From Evansella vedderi (lineage in GTDB: Bacteria > Bacillota > Bacilli > Bacillales > Salisediminibacteriaceae): a stretch of 64,000 nucleotides of DNA. Numbering within the stretch: the stretch's first letter is position 1; each line of letters begins with the position of its first letter. Positions 45,500-55,681 of the stretch are shown piece by piece. The notes below the pieces were generated by a model that saw only the letters and a program-made list of their open reading frames with translations, had not been told where the DNA came from and did no database searches. The stretch covers positions 1 through 64,000 of the forward strand of contig NZ_JAUSUG010000017.1 in assembly GCF_030813435.1 (NCBI RefSeq), given 5' to 3'. A program made the translations under genes and the position numbers.

Positions 45500-46771
45500 A
45501 TGTTTAAATTTAATGAAGAAAAAGGCCAGCTTAAATGTTCCTTCTGTGGTAAAACTCAAGACCAAGTGAGAAAGCTTGTTGCCGGACCTGGCGTTTATAT
45601 ATGTGATGAATGTATTGAATTATGTACAGAAATTGTTGAGGAAGAATTAGGGAACGAAGAAGAAGTGGAAATGGAGGATATCCCAAAACCACAAGAAATT
45701 CGAGAAATTCTCAATGATTATGTAATAGGTCAGGACAGAGCTAAGAAAACGTTATCCGTTGCTGTTTATAACCACTATAAACGTGTTAACTCTACACAGA
45801 AAAATGACGAAGTAGAGCTTTCAAAAAGTAATATTTGTTTAATCGGTCCTACAGGGAGCGGTAAAACACTTTTAGCACAAACATTAGCAAGAATCTTAAA
45901 TGTACCTTTTGCTATCGCTGATGCTACATCTTTAACAGAGGCAGGATATGTAGGGGAAGATGTGGAAAACATCCTTCTAAAGCTAATTCAAGCTGCTGAT
46001 TATGACGTGGAGAAAGCTGAACGTGGTATCATCTATATCGATGAAATCGATAAGGTAGCTCGTAAATCAGAAAACCCTTCTATCACTCGAGACGTGTCAG
46101 GTGAAGGTGTTCAGCAAGCATTATTGAAAATTCTTGAAGGAACAACAGCAAGTGTACCACCTCAAGGTGGAAGAAAGCACCCTCATCAAGAATTTATCCA
46201 AATTGATACAACGAATGTCCTTTTCATTGTTGGTGGTGCATTTGATGGAATCGAGCAAATTATCAAGCGCCGTTTAGGGAAAAAGGTAATTGGTTTCGGT
46301 TCAGATACAAACCAAGAGGATCTAAAGGAAGGTCAATACTTATCAAAAATTCTGCCAGAGGATTTACTAAGATACGGCTTAATTCCTGAATTCATTGGAC
46401 GTTTACCTGTAATTTCAAGTCTTCAGCCATTAGATGAAGACGCACTTGTTGAGATTTTAACGAAGCCAAAAAATGCTTTAGTAAAGCAATATCAGAAGCT
46501 TCTTGAACTTGATGAAGTGGAGCTGGAATTTACTGACGAGGCCCTTCGGGAAGTGGCAAAACAAGCAATTGAACGTAAAACAGGAGCACGTGGTCTTCGT
46601 TCCATCATTGAAGGTATTATGCTGGATGTGATGTATGAGTTACCATCAAGAGAAGATATCGCATCTTGTGTAATTACTGAGGAAACAGTACGGGACCTTA
46701 AGCAACCAGTATTGAAATCAAAAGATGGTGAAGTAATCGAACAAAAGGAAGAGCCAAAGGAAAGTGCTTAA
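45500..46771 (+). CDS. clpX: ATP-dependent Clp protease ATPase subunit ClpX
   Basis: A 423-aa AAA+ unfoldase that feeds substrates to ClpP. The N-terminal zinc-binding domain has C13, C16, C35 and C38; Walker A GPTGSGKT is at 116-123, Walker [10 protein letters not shown] near 180, the ClpP-docking loop has KVIGFGSD, and the C-terminal small domain has [19 protein letters not shown] at 45500 follows AAGGGGTGA; a GTG at 45491 lies within that site. The sequence is nearly that of B. subtilis ClpX. Confidence 0.97.
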   Translation: MFKFNEEKGQLKCSFCGKTQDQVRKLVAGPGVYICDECIELCTEIVEEELGNEEEVEMEDIPKPQEIREILNDYVIGQDRAKKTLSVAVYNHYKRVNSTQKNDEVELSKSNICLIGPTGSGKTLLAQTLARILNVPFAIADATSLTEAGYVGEDVENILLKLIQAADYDVEKAERGIIYIDEIDKVARKSENPSITRDVSGEGVQQALLKILEGTTASVPPQGGRKHPHQEFIQIDTTNVLFIVGGAFDGIEQIIKRRLGKKVIGFGSDTNQEDLKEGQYLSKILPEDLLRYGLIPEFIGRLPVISSLQPLDEDALVEILTKPKNALVKQYQKLLELDEVELEFTDEALREVAKQAIERKTGARGLRSIIEGIMLDVMYELPSREDIASCVITEETVRDLKQPVLKSKDGEVIEQKEEPKESA

Positions 46772-46774
46772 TAC

Positions 46775-46807
46775 AGTAGCCTTCGACTTAATTGTCGAAG
46801 GCTATTT
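46775..46807 (+). terminator. clpX terminator
   Basis: AGCCTTCGAC-TTAAT-TGTCGAAGGCT hairpin followed by a T-rich tail. Confidence 0.88.
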
Positions 46808-46874
46808 TTATGTGTATGTCATAATGGTAATGGCTTCTGCTAACGCACGATTATTATTACTATTTTCATTTTCA

Positions 46875-46955
46875 TGCACTCGAAGCTTGTTCCACAGCAC
46901 GAAAACATTGATAATGTCCGAAGTCGTGCAATCGAACCTTATTCCACTGCACGAA
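46875..46955. repeat. Degenerate 29-bp direct repeat
   Basis: Two units (46875-46903 and 46927-46955) read GCA, CTCGAA or ATCGAA, then TTGTTCCACAGCACGAAA or TTATTCCACTGCACGAAA; they differ at only a few bases and are 52 bases apart start to start. Nothing else with this repeat is seen in the window. Confidence 0.65.
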
Positions 46956-46995
46956 ATCCAATCTGTCCACAATTTTCACCCACTCCCCCCTCTTC

Positions 46996-47121
46996 TACGG
47001 CATCAAATACGCCCCTATGAGAAGGGCACTCATAGGGGCTTTGAAAAAGAGTACGTCTGTTTCGCTCATTGCTGAGGTGGAAGGAGAAGGGAAAAGCATC
47101 TTCTCCTTCTACCTCTATGAC
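46996..47121 (+). other. Two strong hairpins upstream of lonB
   Basis: First: GCCCCTATGAG pairs with CTCATAGGGGC (about 47009-47038). Second: GAGGTGGAAGGAGAAG pairs with CTTCTCCTTCTACCTC (about 47074-47116). Neither is followed by a clean T-run. They may be old terminators of a lost gene or leader structures; the rest of this 400-bp spacer has no supported gene. Confidence 0.6.
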
Positions 47122-47212
47122 AAATATTGCCTCCTTGTTATTTGGAGATTATCCTTGCCTGTTCAGGAAATACTAATCATCACAAAGAAAAATTAGTCAG
47201 GGAGGTTATATG

Positions 47213-48901
47213 ATGAATCTGACAGGCATGGCCTTTTTCATCCAACTATTTTTTGGGGTTGTTATAGGCCTTTATTTTTGGAACTTGCTTAAAAATCAGC
47301 GAACGCAAAAAGTATCCGTAGATAAAGAATCCAAAAAGGAATTAGAGCAGTTAAGAAGAATGCGTGCAATGAGGTTAAGTGAACCTTTATCAGAGAAAAT
47401 CCGACCTAAATCTTTTGATGATATTATTGGACAGAAGGACGGGATTCGTTCATTAAAGGCTGCCCTGTGTGGTCCAAACCCACAGCATGTCATTATATAT
47501 GGACCTCCAGGTGTTGGTAAAACGGCAGCAGCGAGACTTGTCCTAGAAGAAGCAAAGAGAAACCCCCATTCTCCATTTCAACACAAATCTGTTTTTGTGG
47601 AAGTGGACGGGGCAACGGCTCGTTTTGATGAACGAGGTATTGCCGATCCGTTAATCGGTTCTGTGCATGATCCTATTTACCAAGGAGCAGGTGCCATGGG
47701 GCAAGCGGGAATCCCACAACCTAAGCATGGTGCCGTTACTAAAGCTCATGGTGGTATTTTGTTTATAGATGAAATCGGGGAACTTCATTCCATTCAGTTA
47801 AATAAGCTCCTTAAAGTGTTGGAAGATAGAAAGGTTTTTTTAGAAAGTGCTTACTATAGTGAAGAAAATAATCAAATACCGGACCATATTCATGATATTT
47901 TTAAAAACGGATTGCCGGCAGATTTTAGGTTAATTAGTGCAACTACAAGACAGCCTGATGAAATTCCTCCAGCCATTCGTTCACGTTGTATGGAAGTATA
48001 TTTTAGACCATTAACACCTTCAGAAATTCAACAAGTAGCTAAAAAAGCGGCTGATAAAATTGCTTTAGCTGTTGAAGATGGTGTATTCGAGTTAACAGCT
48101 AAATATGCTACGAATGGCCGTGAGGCAGTAAACATTATTCAACTGGCTGCGGGTATGGCAACTAGTGAAAATAGAGATAAAATATTCACAAGAGATGTAG
48201 AGTGGGTTATCCATTCAAGTCAACGGGCACCGCGACCGGAGAAACAAGTTCATAAAGAAGATAAAGTTGGATTTGTAAATGGACTCGGAGTTTTTGGACC
48301 AAACATGGGTGCATTACTTGATATTGAAGTTACAGTTATTGAAAATAAGGGAAAAGGAACAATAAATATTACAGGGATTGCAGAGGAAGAAAGTACTGGA
48401 AACCATACCCGTTCTGTGAAAAGAAAAAGTATGGCGAAAGGCTCAGTTGAAAATGTGTTGACCGTACTTAGGAACATGGGAGAAAATACATTTGATTATG
48501 ACATACATGTGAATTTTCCAGGAGGAGTTCCTGTAGATGGACCTTCTGCAGGTATTTCTATTGCGACGGCAATTTATTCAGCTATTCACAAAATCCCAGT
48601 TTCCCATTCTGTTGCTATGACAGGCGAGCTAGGAATACATGGACATGTTAAGCCTATTGGAGGAGTTGTAGCGAAAGTAGAAGCTGCAAAACATGCTGGA
48701 GCGACAGATGTGATTATACCAACAGGTAATTTCCAAACCATTCTTCAAGAATATGAAGGGATACGTATTCACCCTGTTGAAACTTTAGAGGAGGTTTTCC
48801 GGTTAGCATTAGTAAATGAAGCGAAGGAAGAGGAAAAAGAAGAAGAAAGCAGTACCCTTCCAGCAGCAGCTTCTTTTGCACTAGGACAATCAGGGGTCTA
48901 A
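47213..48901 (+). CDS. lonB: Membrane-anchored ATP-dependent protease LonB
   Basis: A 562-aa Lon-family protease; in B. subtilis it is made in the forespore. One N-terminal transmembrane helix (about 5-24) anchors it. The AAA+ domain has Walker [10 protein letters not shown] (about 97-104) and Walker B GGILFIDEIGEL; the C-terminal protease has the catalytic Ser in VDGPSAGIS and Lys in KPIGGVVAKVEAAK. The ATG at 47213 is better spaced from GGGAGG than the one at 47210. It precedes lonA, as in B. subtilis, but with its own 3' spacer. Confidence 0.95.
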   Translation: MNLTGMAFFIQLFFGVVIGLYFWNLLKNQRTQKVSVDKESKKELEQLRRMRAMRLSEPLSEKIRPKSFDDIIGQKDGIRSLKAALCGPNPQHVIIYGPPGVGKTAAARLVLEEAKRNPHSPFQHKSVFVEVDGATARFDERGIADPLIGSVHDPIYQGAGAMGQAGIPQPKHGAVTKAHGGILFIDEIGELHSIQLNKLLKVLEDRKVFLESAYYSEENNQIPDHIHDIFKNGLPADFRLISATTRQPDEIPPAIRSRCMEVYFRPLTPSEIQQVAKKAADKIALAVEDGVFELTAKYATNGREAVNIIQLAAGMATSENRDKIFTRDVEWVIHSSQRAPRPEKQVHKEDKVGFVNGLGVFGPNMGALLDIEVTVIENKGKGTINITGIAEEESTGNHTRSVKRKSMAKGSVENVLTVLRNMGENTFDYDIHVNFPGGVPVDGPSAGISIATAIYSAIHKIPVSHSVAMTGELGIHGHVKPIGGVVAKVEAAKHAGATDVIIPTGNFQTILQEYEGIRIHPVETLEEVFRLALVNEAKEEEKEEESSTLPAAASFALGQSGV

Positions 48902-48934
48902 TTATTTAGACCTCTCTCTTCTTGTCTAAGAAAT

Positions 48935-49008
48935 GAAGCGTTGCCATCGGGGAACCAGGACGTGGGCTACCTTTAGGCGTAATTGATCCGCCTGTAGCGT
49001 ATCCAAGT
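48935..49008. repeat. Intergenic repeat, family A, partial copy
   Basis: GAAGCGTTGCC, GGAACCAGGACGTGGGCTAC and GATCCGCCTGTAGCGTATCC match the right two-thirds of the copies at 8855 and 55335. The left terminus is missing. Confidence 0.65.
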
Positions 49009-49025
49009 CACATTATATTCTCCTT

Positions 49026-49057
49026 AAAACAATATACTTTTAAAACAATATACTTTT
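49026..49057. repeat. 16-bp perfect tandem repeat
   Basis: AAAACAATATACTTTT occurs twice back to back (49026-49041, 49042-49057), with AAAA after it. It lies upstream of lonA in the 337-bp lonB-lonA spacer; whether it affects lonA expression is unknown. Confidence 0.85.
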
Positions 49058-49238
49058 AAAAACAACTTTTTAATAAGACTCAAAAAATTGAATAATGATG
49101 AAACGCTGTATTTGTTAGACAAAATGATGTTCAATAGGATAAAATTGAACAAGACTTCATGATTTCACTGGCGTTATTTTCCAAAATGACGTCTATTTTT
49201 ACTATAGAGAGGTAAGGGAAAGGTGGAGGTGTGTACAT

Positions 49239-51557
49239 ATGGGTGAAAAAAAGGTAAAAAAACTCCCTTTATTACCATTGAGGGGATTACTTGTTTATCC
49301 AACAATGGTACTCCATTTAGATGTTGGACGTGATAAGTCTGTTCAAGCCTTAGAACGTGCAATGGTTGAGGAAAAAGAAATTTTTCTTGCGACACAAAAG
49401 GAAATTGCGATCGATGAGCCAGAAGAAGAAGATATTTATGCGGTAGGAACTCTGGCAAAGGTTAATCAAATGCTTAAGCTTCCTAATCGTACTATTCGAG
49501 TTCTAGTAGAAGGGATTCAACGGGGGAAGGTACAAACCTTCACAGATAAAGAAGAATACTTCGAAGTGGGAGTAGAATTAATCGAAGAACGCCAAGAACC
49601 AACGGTTGAAGAACAAGCGTTAATGAGAAATGTGTTAGATCAGTTCGAACAATATATTCATTTATCTAAGAAAGTATCTCAAGAAACTTTTGCTTCCGTT
49701 TCTGACATTATTGAACCTGGACGCTTAGCAGATATTATATCTTCTCATCTTCCATTAAAGATAGTACAGAAGCAAGAGGTACTAGAAACAATTTCCGTAA
49801 AAGATCGATTGACAAAAATTTTACAAATCTTAAGTAATGAAAAAGAAGTACTAGGGCTCGAAAAGAAAATTGGTCAACGTGTAAAGAAGTCCATGGAAAA
49901 AACGCAGAAGGAATATTACTTAAGGGAACAAATGAAAGCAATTCAAAAAGAGCTTGGAGATAAAGAGGGAAAAGAAGGAGAATTAGAGGAGCTTAGGAAG
50001 AAAATTGCAGAAGCAGACATGCCGGAATCTGTGGAGGAGAAAGCTTTAAAAGAATTAGCCCGTTATGAAAAAATGTCCGCAAGCTCTGCAGAAGGTTCTG
50101 TTATTCGAAATTATGTAGAATGGCTCGTACAAATTCCTTGGAAAAAAGAAACGGTAGACCAGCTTGATATACATCGATCTGAGAAAATTCTAGATGAAGA
50201 TCATTATGGCTTAGAAAAAGTTAAAGAGCGAGTATTGGAATATTTGGCCGTTCAGCAGCTTACTCGAGAATTAAAGGGGCCTATTTTATGCTTAGCGGGA
50301 CCTCCTGGGGTAGGTAAAACCTCATTGGCAAGGTCCATTGCCCGATCATTGGATAGAAATTTTGTACGTATTTCATTAGGTGGTGTGCGGGATGAAGCGG
50401 AAATCCGTGGACACCGCAGAACTTATGTGGGAGCAATGCCAGGTAGAATTATTCAAGGAATGAAAAAAGCAGGAACCAGAAACCCTGTTTTCCTATTGGA
50501 TGAAATAGATAAAATGGCAAGTGATTTCCGTGGAGATCCATCTGCAGCAATGTTGGAAGTCCTTGATCCAGAGCAAAACAACAGCTTTAGTGATCATTAC
50601 ATTGAAGAGCCTTATGATTTATCTAAAGTTATGTTTATCATGACGGCGAACAATATTGGGGCCATACCTGCACCGTTAATGGACCGAATGGAGATTATTC
50701 ATATTGCCGGTTATACGGAAGTGGAAAAACTAAATATTGCTCAAGAATATCTATTACCGAAACAAGTAAAAGAGCACGGCTTAACGAAAGGGAAACTTCA
50801 GGTGAAGGAAGATGCTCTTCTCAAGGTAGTTCGTTATTACACAAGGGAAGCAGGTGTCCGAAGTCTAGAACGTCAAATGGCCACCATTTGCCGTAAAGCA
50901 GCGAAGATCATTGTTTCAGGTGATAAGAAAAAAGTTGTAGTAACGGAAAAAACAATCGAAGATTTATTAGGAAAGCCAAAGTTCAGGTACGGTAAAGCAG
51001 AACTGGAGGATCAAATCGGTGCTGCAACAGGACTGGCGTATACCACAGCTGGTGGAGATACGTTAACGATAGAAGTATCACTTTCTCCTGGAAAGGGTAA
51101 GCTAACATTAACAGGTAAATTGGGCGATGTCATGAAAGAGTCTGCTCAAGCAGCATTCAGCTATATCCGATCAAAATCAGAGGAGCTCAACATTGATCCT
51201 GAATTTCATGAGAAAAATGATATTCATATCCATGTACCAGAAGGGGCGGTTCCGAAGGATGGACCTTCTGCAGGTATTACAATGGCAACGGCGCTAATCT
51301 CTGCATTAACAGGCCGTGCAGTTCGTAAGGAAGTTGGTATGACGGGAGAAATCACCTTGCGTGGCCGCGTATTACCGATAGGTGGTTTAAAGGAAAAATC
51401 CATGAGTGCCCATAGGGCAGGCTTAACCCATATTATCATGCCAAAGGATAACGAAAAAGACTTGGAAGATATTCCAGAAAGTGTTCGAAAAGATTTAAAA
51501 TTTATTCCTGTATCACATTTAGATGAAGTATTAAAGGAAGCATTAGTGGGGAAATAA
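49239..51557 (+). CDS. lonA: ATP-dependent protease LonA
   Basis: A 772-aa soluble Lon protease degrading misfolded and regulatory proteins. The N-terminal LON substrate domain covers about 1-205 ([20 protein letters not shown]); a coiled-coil linker follows; Walker [10 protein letters not shown] is near 355 and FLLDEIDKM near 415; the protease domain carries the Ser in KDGPSAGIT (about 677) and the Lys in [21 protein letters not shown] precedes the ATG. The last codon is one base from the ysxC start, so the two are coupled. Confidence 0.97.
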   Translation: MGEKKVKKLPLLPLRGLLVYPTMVLHLDVGRDKSVQALERAMVEEKEIFLATQKEIAIDEPEEEDIYAVGTLAKVNQMLKLPNRTIRVLVEGIQRGKVQTFTDKEEYFEVGVELIEERQEPTVEEQALMRNVLDQFEQYIHLSKKVSQETFASVSDIIEPGRLADIISSHLPLKIVQKQEVLETISVKDRLTKILQILSNEKEVLGLEKKIGQRVKKSMEKTQKEYYLREQMKAIQKELGDKEGKEGELEELRKKIAEADMPESVEEKALKELARYEKMSASSAEGSVIRNYVEWLVQIPWKKETVDQLDIHRSEKILDEDHYGLEKVKERVLEYLAVQQLTRELKGPILCLAGPPGVGKTSLARSIARSLDRNFVRISLGGVRDEAEIRGHRRTYVGAMPGRIIQGMKKAGTRNPVFLLDEIDKMASDFRGDPSAAMLEVLDPEQNNSFSDHYIEEPYDLSKVMFIMTANNIGAIPAPLMDRMEIIHIAGYTEVEKLNIAQEYLLPKQVKEHGLTKGKLQVKEDALLKVVRYYTREAGVRSLERQMATICRKAAKIIVSGDKKKVVVTEKTIEDLLGKPKFRYGKAELEDQIGAATGLAYTTAGGDTLTIEVSLSPGKGKLTLTGKLGDVMKESAQAAFSYIRSKSEELNIDPEFHEKNDIHIHVPEGAVPKDGPSAGITMATALISALTGRAVRKEVGMTGEITLRGRVLPIGGLKEKSMSAHRAGLTHIIMPKDNEKDLEDIPESVRKDLKFIPVSHLDEVLKEALVGK

Positions 51558-51558
51558 T

Positions 51559-52146
51559 ATGAAAATTAACAGTGCAGAAATAATAATCAGTGCAGCAAAA
51601 CCGCATCAATTTCCAACAGGGCCCTTCCCAGAAGTGGCTCTGTCTGGCCGTTCTAACGTAGGAAAATCATCCTTTATCAATACGGTACTTGGTCGTAAAG
51701 GGTTAGCAAGGATCTCCCAACGGCCTGGGAAAACACAGACATTAAACTTTTATTTTATTAATGAACGATTTCACTTTGTGGATGTACCAGGCTATGGCTA
51801 TGCGAAAGTTTCTAAAAAGGAACGGGAAGCATGGGGCAAGGTAATGGAGGTTTACTTTCAAGAACGTGAACAACTAAAGGGAGTTGTTCAACTTATTGAT
51901 ATTCGTCACAAACCAACAGAAGATGATGTGATGATGTACGATTGGTTAAAATACCATAATTGCCGTGTTTTAATCATCGCAACAAAAGCCGATAAAATCC
52001 CTCGTGGAAAATGGGATAAGCATGTTAAAGAAATCAAGGAACACTTAGAGATGGATAAAGACGATAAGGTGGTCGTCTTTTCATCAGAAACAGGTTTAGG
52101 GAAAGATAAAGCCTGGAAAGAAATGGAGAACCTCCTTTTTAGCTAA
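51559..52146 (+). CDS. ysxC: Ribosome biogenesis GTPase YsxC (EngB)
   Basis: A 195-aa essential GTPase that acts in 50S subunit assembly. G1 is GRSNVGKS (30-37), G3 DVPGYG (75-80), G4 TKAD (142-145) and G5 SSETG. It starts one base after the lonA stop with no separate promoter, so it depends on lonA transcription and translation. A strong terminator follows. Confidence 0.96.
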   Translation: MKINSAEIIISAAKPHQFPTGPFPEVALSGRSNVGKSSFINTVLGRKGLARISQRPGKTQTLNFYFINERFHFVDVPGYGYAKVSKKEREAWGKVMEVYFQEREQLKGVVQLIDIRHKPTEDDVMMYDWLKYHNCRVLIIATKADKIPRGKWDKHVKEIKEHLEMDKDDKVVVFSSETGLGKDKAWKEMENLLFS

Positions 52147-52233
52147 AAGCTGTTTTTGCGAATGATCACCAAAGGATTTAATATTCTGAATAAAGGTAAC
52201 TGTTTTGAAATCATGTTTGTTTTTTTATATAAT

Positions 52234-52272
52234 AAAGCACAGCGTGTACTATTTTTAACGCTGTGCTTTTAT
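52234..52272. terminator. Terminator between ysxC and a convergent gene
   Basis: AAAGCACAGCG pairs with CGCTGTGCTTT around a 14-base loop and is flanked by A and T runs on both sides, so it can act for both convergent genes. Confidence 0.87.
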
Positions 52273-52281
52273 ATGTATTTC

Positions 52282-52767
52282 CTATTTCTTTCTGAAAAAC
52301 AATAAGTATATGCCTATACCGATGAGAAGTATTGGCCAAAATCTTTCGAAACCTGAAAATAGTTTTTGCAGCCATGAGACAAGTTGATGGGAATATAGGG
52401 CAAAGCCTGTTAGTAATAAAAGGATCATTCCCGGTACAATACCTTCCCTTTTATTAACAAAATGCTTCATAAAAAAGGCAATACTAACGATGAGGGTAAA
52501 GTATCCCCAATGGTATCCCCATAGGTTTGCAGTATGGGCCCCATGAAAAAATACACCTAAGCCTAGGAGAACCATCCCGGAGAACATCTTGTTGTCATCA
52601 CGGTTAGAGAAGCCTTGGTATGCTTGAACCACCCCGATGGCTATTAATATCATTGGCCAGGTTAAGATAGTATCTGTAAAAGGGATAGAGATACTATATT
52701 GTTGAAGAAGAAAATAAAGCCCTACAAGAATTAATATAATACCAGGTAAAACACTATTTTTTTTCAT
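52282..52767 (-). CDS. Polytopic membrane protein with LiaF-like N-terminus
   Basis: A 161-aa integral membrane protein with about five to six hydrophobic segments (residues about 7-22, 30-48, 64-80, 88-103, 113-130 and 143-158). The start LPGIILILVGLYFLLQQ and the repeat-like C-terminal FWPILLIGIGIYLLF resemble the short membrane domain found in LiaF/LiaI-type proteins. The ATG at 52767 follows AAAGGAA; an open frame upstream (to 52860) lacks a ribosome site. It occupies the place of ysxD in B. subtilis, but I cannot confirm orthology. Confidence 0.75.
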   Translation of the reverse strand: MKKNSVLPGIILILVGLYFLLQQYSISIPFTDTILTWPMILIAIGVVQAYQGFSNRDDNKMFSGMVLLGLGVFFHGAHTANLWGYHWGYFTLIVSIAFFMKHFVNKREGIVPGMILLLLTGFALYSHQLVSWLQKLFSGFERFWPILLIGIGIYLLFFRKK

Positions 52768-52932
52768 AATAAATTCCTTTCTGTGATATTTTAGTGTGTG
52801 CCTCATTTGTAAACTTTTCCTATTTGGGGATAATAATGAAATAAAGTGAAAGTTGTACATACATATCCATAAATTACTGAGGAAAGTTTCACATAATCTT
52901 CAAAGCTTTGTTTATGAAAAACACTTTAAAGA

Positions 52933-52941
52933 TGTTATAAT
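52933..52941 (+). promoter_or_regulatory. Candidate hemA promoter (extended -10)
   Basis: TGT-TATAAT (hexamer 52936-52941) lies about 100 bases before hemA. No good -35 is visible. The TTATAAT sequence matches half of a PerR box, but the second half is not conserved. Confidence 0.5.
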
Positions 52942-53043
52942 TTAAGACGAGTTCAAGTGATTTTTAAACTTTTGAAATGGAAAAATCCTATTTCTACTAT
53001 AGAGAACTTCGAAAATTAGCGCAAAAGGTACGGAGGTGAAAGC

Positions 53044-54432
53044 ATGCACATCCTAGTCGTCAGTTTGAATTATAAAACAACTCCAGTAGAAATTCGAGAG
53101 AAATTTAGCTTTCAAGAGGATTTGGATAGTGCGTTGTTAAAGCTTCGCCAATCAAAGAGCATTCTGGAATGTGTTATCGTTTCTACGTGTAACCGTACAG
53201 AAATCTATGTCGTAGCTGATCAGCTGCACACTGGACGTTACTATACAAAGTTATTCTTATCTGAATGGTTTAAGATTCCAATAAATGATTTCTCCCGTTA
53301 TTTAGATATTCGGGAAGATGAGCATGTTATTGAACATCTATTCCGGGTAGCCTGTGGATTGGACTCCATGATTTTAGGAGAAACTCAAATTCTAGGTCAA
53401 GTAAGGGATAGTTTATTAAAGGCACAAGAGCAAGGAACTACTGGAACAATCTTTAATTATTTGTTTAAACAAGCAGTAACTTTAGGGAAACGAGCTCATT
53501 CAGAAACTTCTATCGGTGAAAATGCAGTGTCTGTAAGCTATGCAGCAGTGGAGCTTGGTAAGAAAATCTTCGGTGATTATATAGATAAGAAGGTTCTAAT
53601 TCTTGGTGCAGGTAAAATGAGTGAACTGACTGCAAAACACTTATTTTCTAACGGTGTGAATGATATTACTGTCATGAACCGTACAAAGGAAAGGGCAGAG
53701 GAATTAGCTGGGAAGTTCCATGGAAAGGCAAAAGCGATGGATGAAATGGAACACTCTTTGCTAACAGCTGATATTCTAATAAGTTCAACGGGATCCCGTG
53801 ATTATGTTGTTACGAAGGATGCTGTGGAGAAATTAGCTAAACAACGAAAAGGAAGACCATTGTTCCTAGTGGACATTGCAGTGCCAAGGGATTTAGATCC
53901 TGCACTAGCTGAAATTGAAAATGTTTATTTATACGATATCGATGATTTACAAGGAATTGTGGCAGCTAATATAGAAGAACGTAAGAGAGAAGCTCAAAAG
54001 ATTGAATTAATGATAGAAGAAGAGCTGATTGAATTTAGTCATTGGTTAGATACCTTGGGAGTAGTGCCGGTAATTTCTGCATTACGAAATAAAGCCATGT
54101 CCGTGCAAGCGGAAACGATGAAAAGCCTTGAGAGAAAGCTCTCTAATCTTTCTGAACGGGAAAAGAAGGTTATCCGTAAGCATATGAAGAGCATTGTTAA
54201 TCAGCTCTTAAAGGATCCAATCTCGGCAGTTAAAGAGCTTCCAGAAGGGGAGAACTCTGCAGAATTATTAAGCTTTGTGACTAAGGTATTTGCTTTAGAA
54301 GAGCAATTGCAAGAGCAAGAACAGCTTCCATCCTGTGAAATTCGAATTAATACAGCTGAGAGATTATGGAAATTAGAAAAGCAAAAGGCAAAACTTGCTA
54401 GTACGAAAGAAGCTGTTGCCCGCTCTATTTAG
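53044..54432 (+). CDS. hemA: Glutamyl-tRNA reductase
   Basis: A 462-aa NADPH enzyme that reduces glutamyl-tRNA to glutamate-1-semialdehyde, the first committed step of heme synthesis in the C5 pathway. The catalytic Cys49 is in [10 protein letters not shown]; the NADPH fold has [13 protein letters not shown]; the C-terminal dimerisation domain is helical. GGAGGTG precedes the ATG. It heads hemAXCDBL and produces the substrate used later by HemL. Confidence 0.97.
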   Translation: MHILVVSLNYKTTPVEIREKFSFQEDLDSALLKLRQSKSILECVIVSTCNRTEIYVVADQLHTGRYYTKLFLSEWFKIPINDFSRYLDIREDEHVIEHLFRVACGLDSMILGETQILGQVRDSLLKAQEQGTTGTIFNYLFKQAVTLGKRAHSETSIGENAVSVSYAAVELGKKIFGDYIDKKVLILGAGKMSELTAKHLFSNGVNDITVMNRTKERAEELAGKFHGKAKAMDEMEHSLLTADILISSTGSRDYVVTKDAVEKLAKQRKGRPLFLVDIAVPRDLDPALAEIENVYLYDIDDLQGIVAANIEERKREAQKIELMIEEELIEFSHWLDTLGVVPVISALRNKAMSVQAETMKSLERKLSNLSEREKKVIRKHMKSIVNQLLKDPISAVKELPEGENSAELLSFVTKVFALEEQLQEQEQLPSCEIRINTAERLWKLEKQKAKLASTKEAVARSI

Positions 54433-54447
54433 AGAGGGGATTCCGAA

Positions 54448-55266
54448 ATGCTTTTAAACATTTTGTATGTATCCATTATTATTTTATACGCCTTAAGCGT
54501 TTTAGGATATTTTATTGATTTCATTCAAAACAGCCAGAAGGTTAAAAGAATCGCCTTCTGGTTGCTTTCTATTGTTTGGGTGTTCCAGCTATCATTTATT
54601 ATTATTAGAACAATTGAATACAACAGGCTTCCGCTCATGACAATATTTGAAGGGATGTTCCTTTATTCTTGGATAATTGTGAGCTTTTCCTTATATATAA
54701 GTCGATTTTATCGAGTGGATTTTTTGGTTTTACTTGTAAACGTTATTGGCTTTTCCATTTTAACCATTAGCGTCTTTGCCCCTGCTGGAGATGTTTCTCC
54801 CCAATTAGCAGAGTTGATGATAACAGAGCTCCTTGTCATTCATGTGACGTTGTTATTACTGTCGTATGCTTTGTTTACATTGTCATTTTCCTATTCGATA
54901 CTCTATTTTCTTCAGCATCATATGTTAAAGCGGAAGAAATGGAATAAAAGGATGGGGAGAATTGGCAATTTATCAAAATTAGAAAAATACTCCTTTAGTT
55001 TTACCCTCATCGCCTTTCCTTTAATGCTATTAGGTATTATTTTAGGGGTTGTCTGGGCATGGTTAAAGTTTCATATGATTCCTTGGTTTGATTTAAAAGT
55101 CCTAAGCTCATTTGTCGTCCTTTTTGTTTACGGATTTTATTTGTTCCAGTGGACTGTTAAAAAGAGAAGAGGCTACAGCTTAGCCTTATTAAACATCGCA
55201 GCATTTCTTGTTTTACTAATTAACTATTTTCTATCCAGCTCCTTTTCCAACTTTCATATATGGTGA
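54448..55266 (+). CDS. hemX: HemX, CcsA-like membrane protein modulating HemA
   Basis: A 272-aa membrane protein with eight predicted transmembrane helices, of the cytochrome c assembly (CcsA/CcmC) superfamily. In B. subtilis HemX lowers the cellular level of HemA. Conserved histidines occur in VIHVTLLLLSYALF and FLQHHMLK. It starts 15 bases after hemA. The next operon gene, hemC, is separated by a repeat insertion. Confidence 0.92.
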   Translation: MLLNILYVSIIILYALSVLGYFIDFIQNSQKVKRIAFWLLSIVWVFQLSFIIIRTIEYNRLPLMTIFEGMFLYSWIIVSFSLYISRFYRVDFLVLLVNVIGFSILTISVFAPAGDVSPQLAELMITELLVIHVTLLLLSYALFTLSFSYSILYFLQHHMLKRKKWNKRMGRIGNLSKLEKYSFSFTLIAFPLMLLGIILGVVWAWLKFHMIPWFDLKVLSSFVVLFVYGFYLFQWTVKKRRGYSLALLNIAAFLVLLINYFLSSSFSNFHIW

Positions 55267-55334
55267 AGTGAAATGAGCGGGAATGAATTGTTAATAATGG
55301 CTCTTTTAAAGGACAGTGTTAACTTTTAAAACAC

Positions 55335-55616
55335 GTTGATTGAAGCGGAAGGTACGAGACTCCTGCGGGAAAAGTAAGAGACCACTGAAAAAGGGAAAAA
55401 ACGTCCTTTTTCAGTGGCCTCGAAAAGCAACTGCTGAAGACCCCGCAGGAACGAGGAGGCTGAAGCGTTACCCGCGGAACCAGGACGGTGACATTACGCC
55501 GTTGCCCACAAGCGGGGCCTGAGACGCTTCCTCGAGTAGTTTGCGTCGAGTAATCGCAGACGCTGGACGTGGGCTGCCTTTAGGCGTAATTGGAGTAACC
55601 TGTAGCGAAAATCAAC
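55335..55616. repeat. Intergenic repeat, family B, 282-bp copy inside the hem operon
   Basis: Termini are GTTGATT (55335-55341) and AATCAAC (55610-55616). The interior has GAGACTCCTGCGGG, GAAGACCCCGCAGG, AACCAGGACGGTGACATTAC and GTGGGCTGCCTTTAGGCG. Nested within it is a 13-bp perfect hairpin (CCACTGAAAAAGG with CCTTTTTCAGTGG, about 55391-55427). It fills the 415-bp hemX-hemC spacer and is not coding. Confidence 0.8.
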
Positions 55617-55681
55617 ATCAAAGTTTAACAGAGTATTTATAATAAAAATTACTAACATAAAGGCTTACATTGGAGGTAAAC

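Noticed and set aside
46875-46955. CRISPR-like pair of 29-bp repeats with a 23-bp gap
   Set aside because: Only two units, with several mismatches, no further units on either side and no cas genes in the window.
46764-47075. 103-codon open frame downstream of clpX
   Set aside because: It begins inside clpX in another frame, runs through the clpX terminator and the direct repeat, has no ribosome site and an unprotein-like composition.
47121-47152. Sigma-F promoter for lonB
   Set aside because: GGAGATTAT resembles a sigma-F -10, but no acceptable -35 lies at the right distance.
52936-52950. PerR box at hemA
   Set aside because: Only one half (TTATAAT) matches; the other half of the inverted repeat is not present.
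55340-55522. 60-codon frame inside the hemX-hemC spacer
   Set aside because: It lies wholly within a non-coding repeat with an internal hairpin; the Lys/Arg-rich translation reflects the repeat's base composition.
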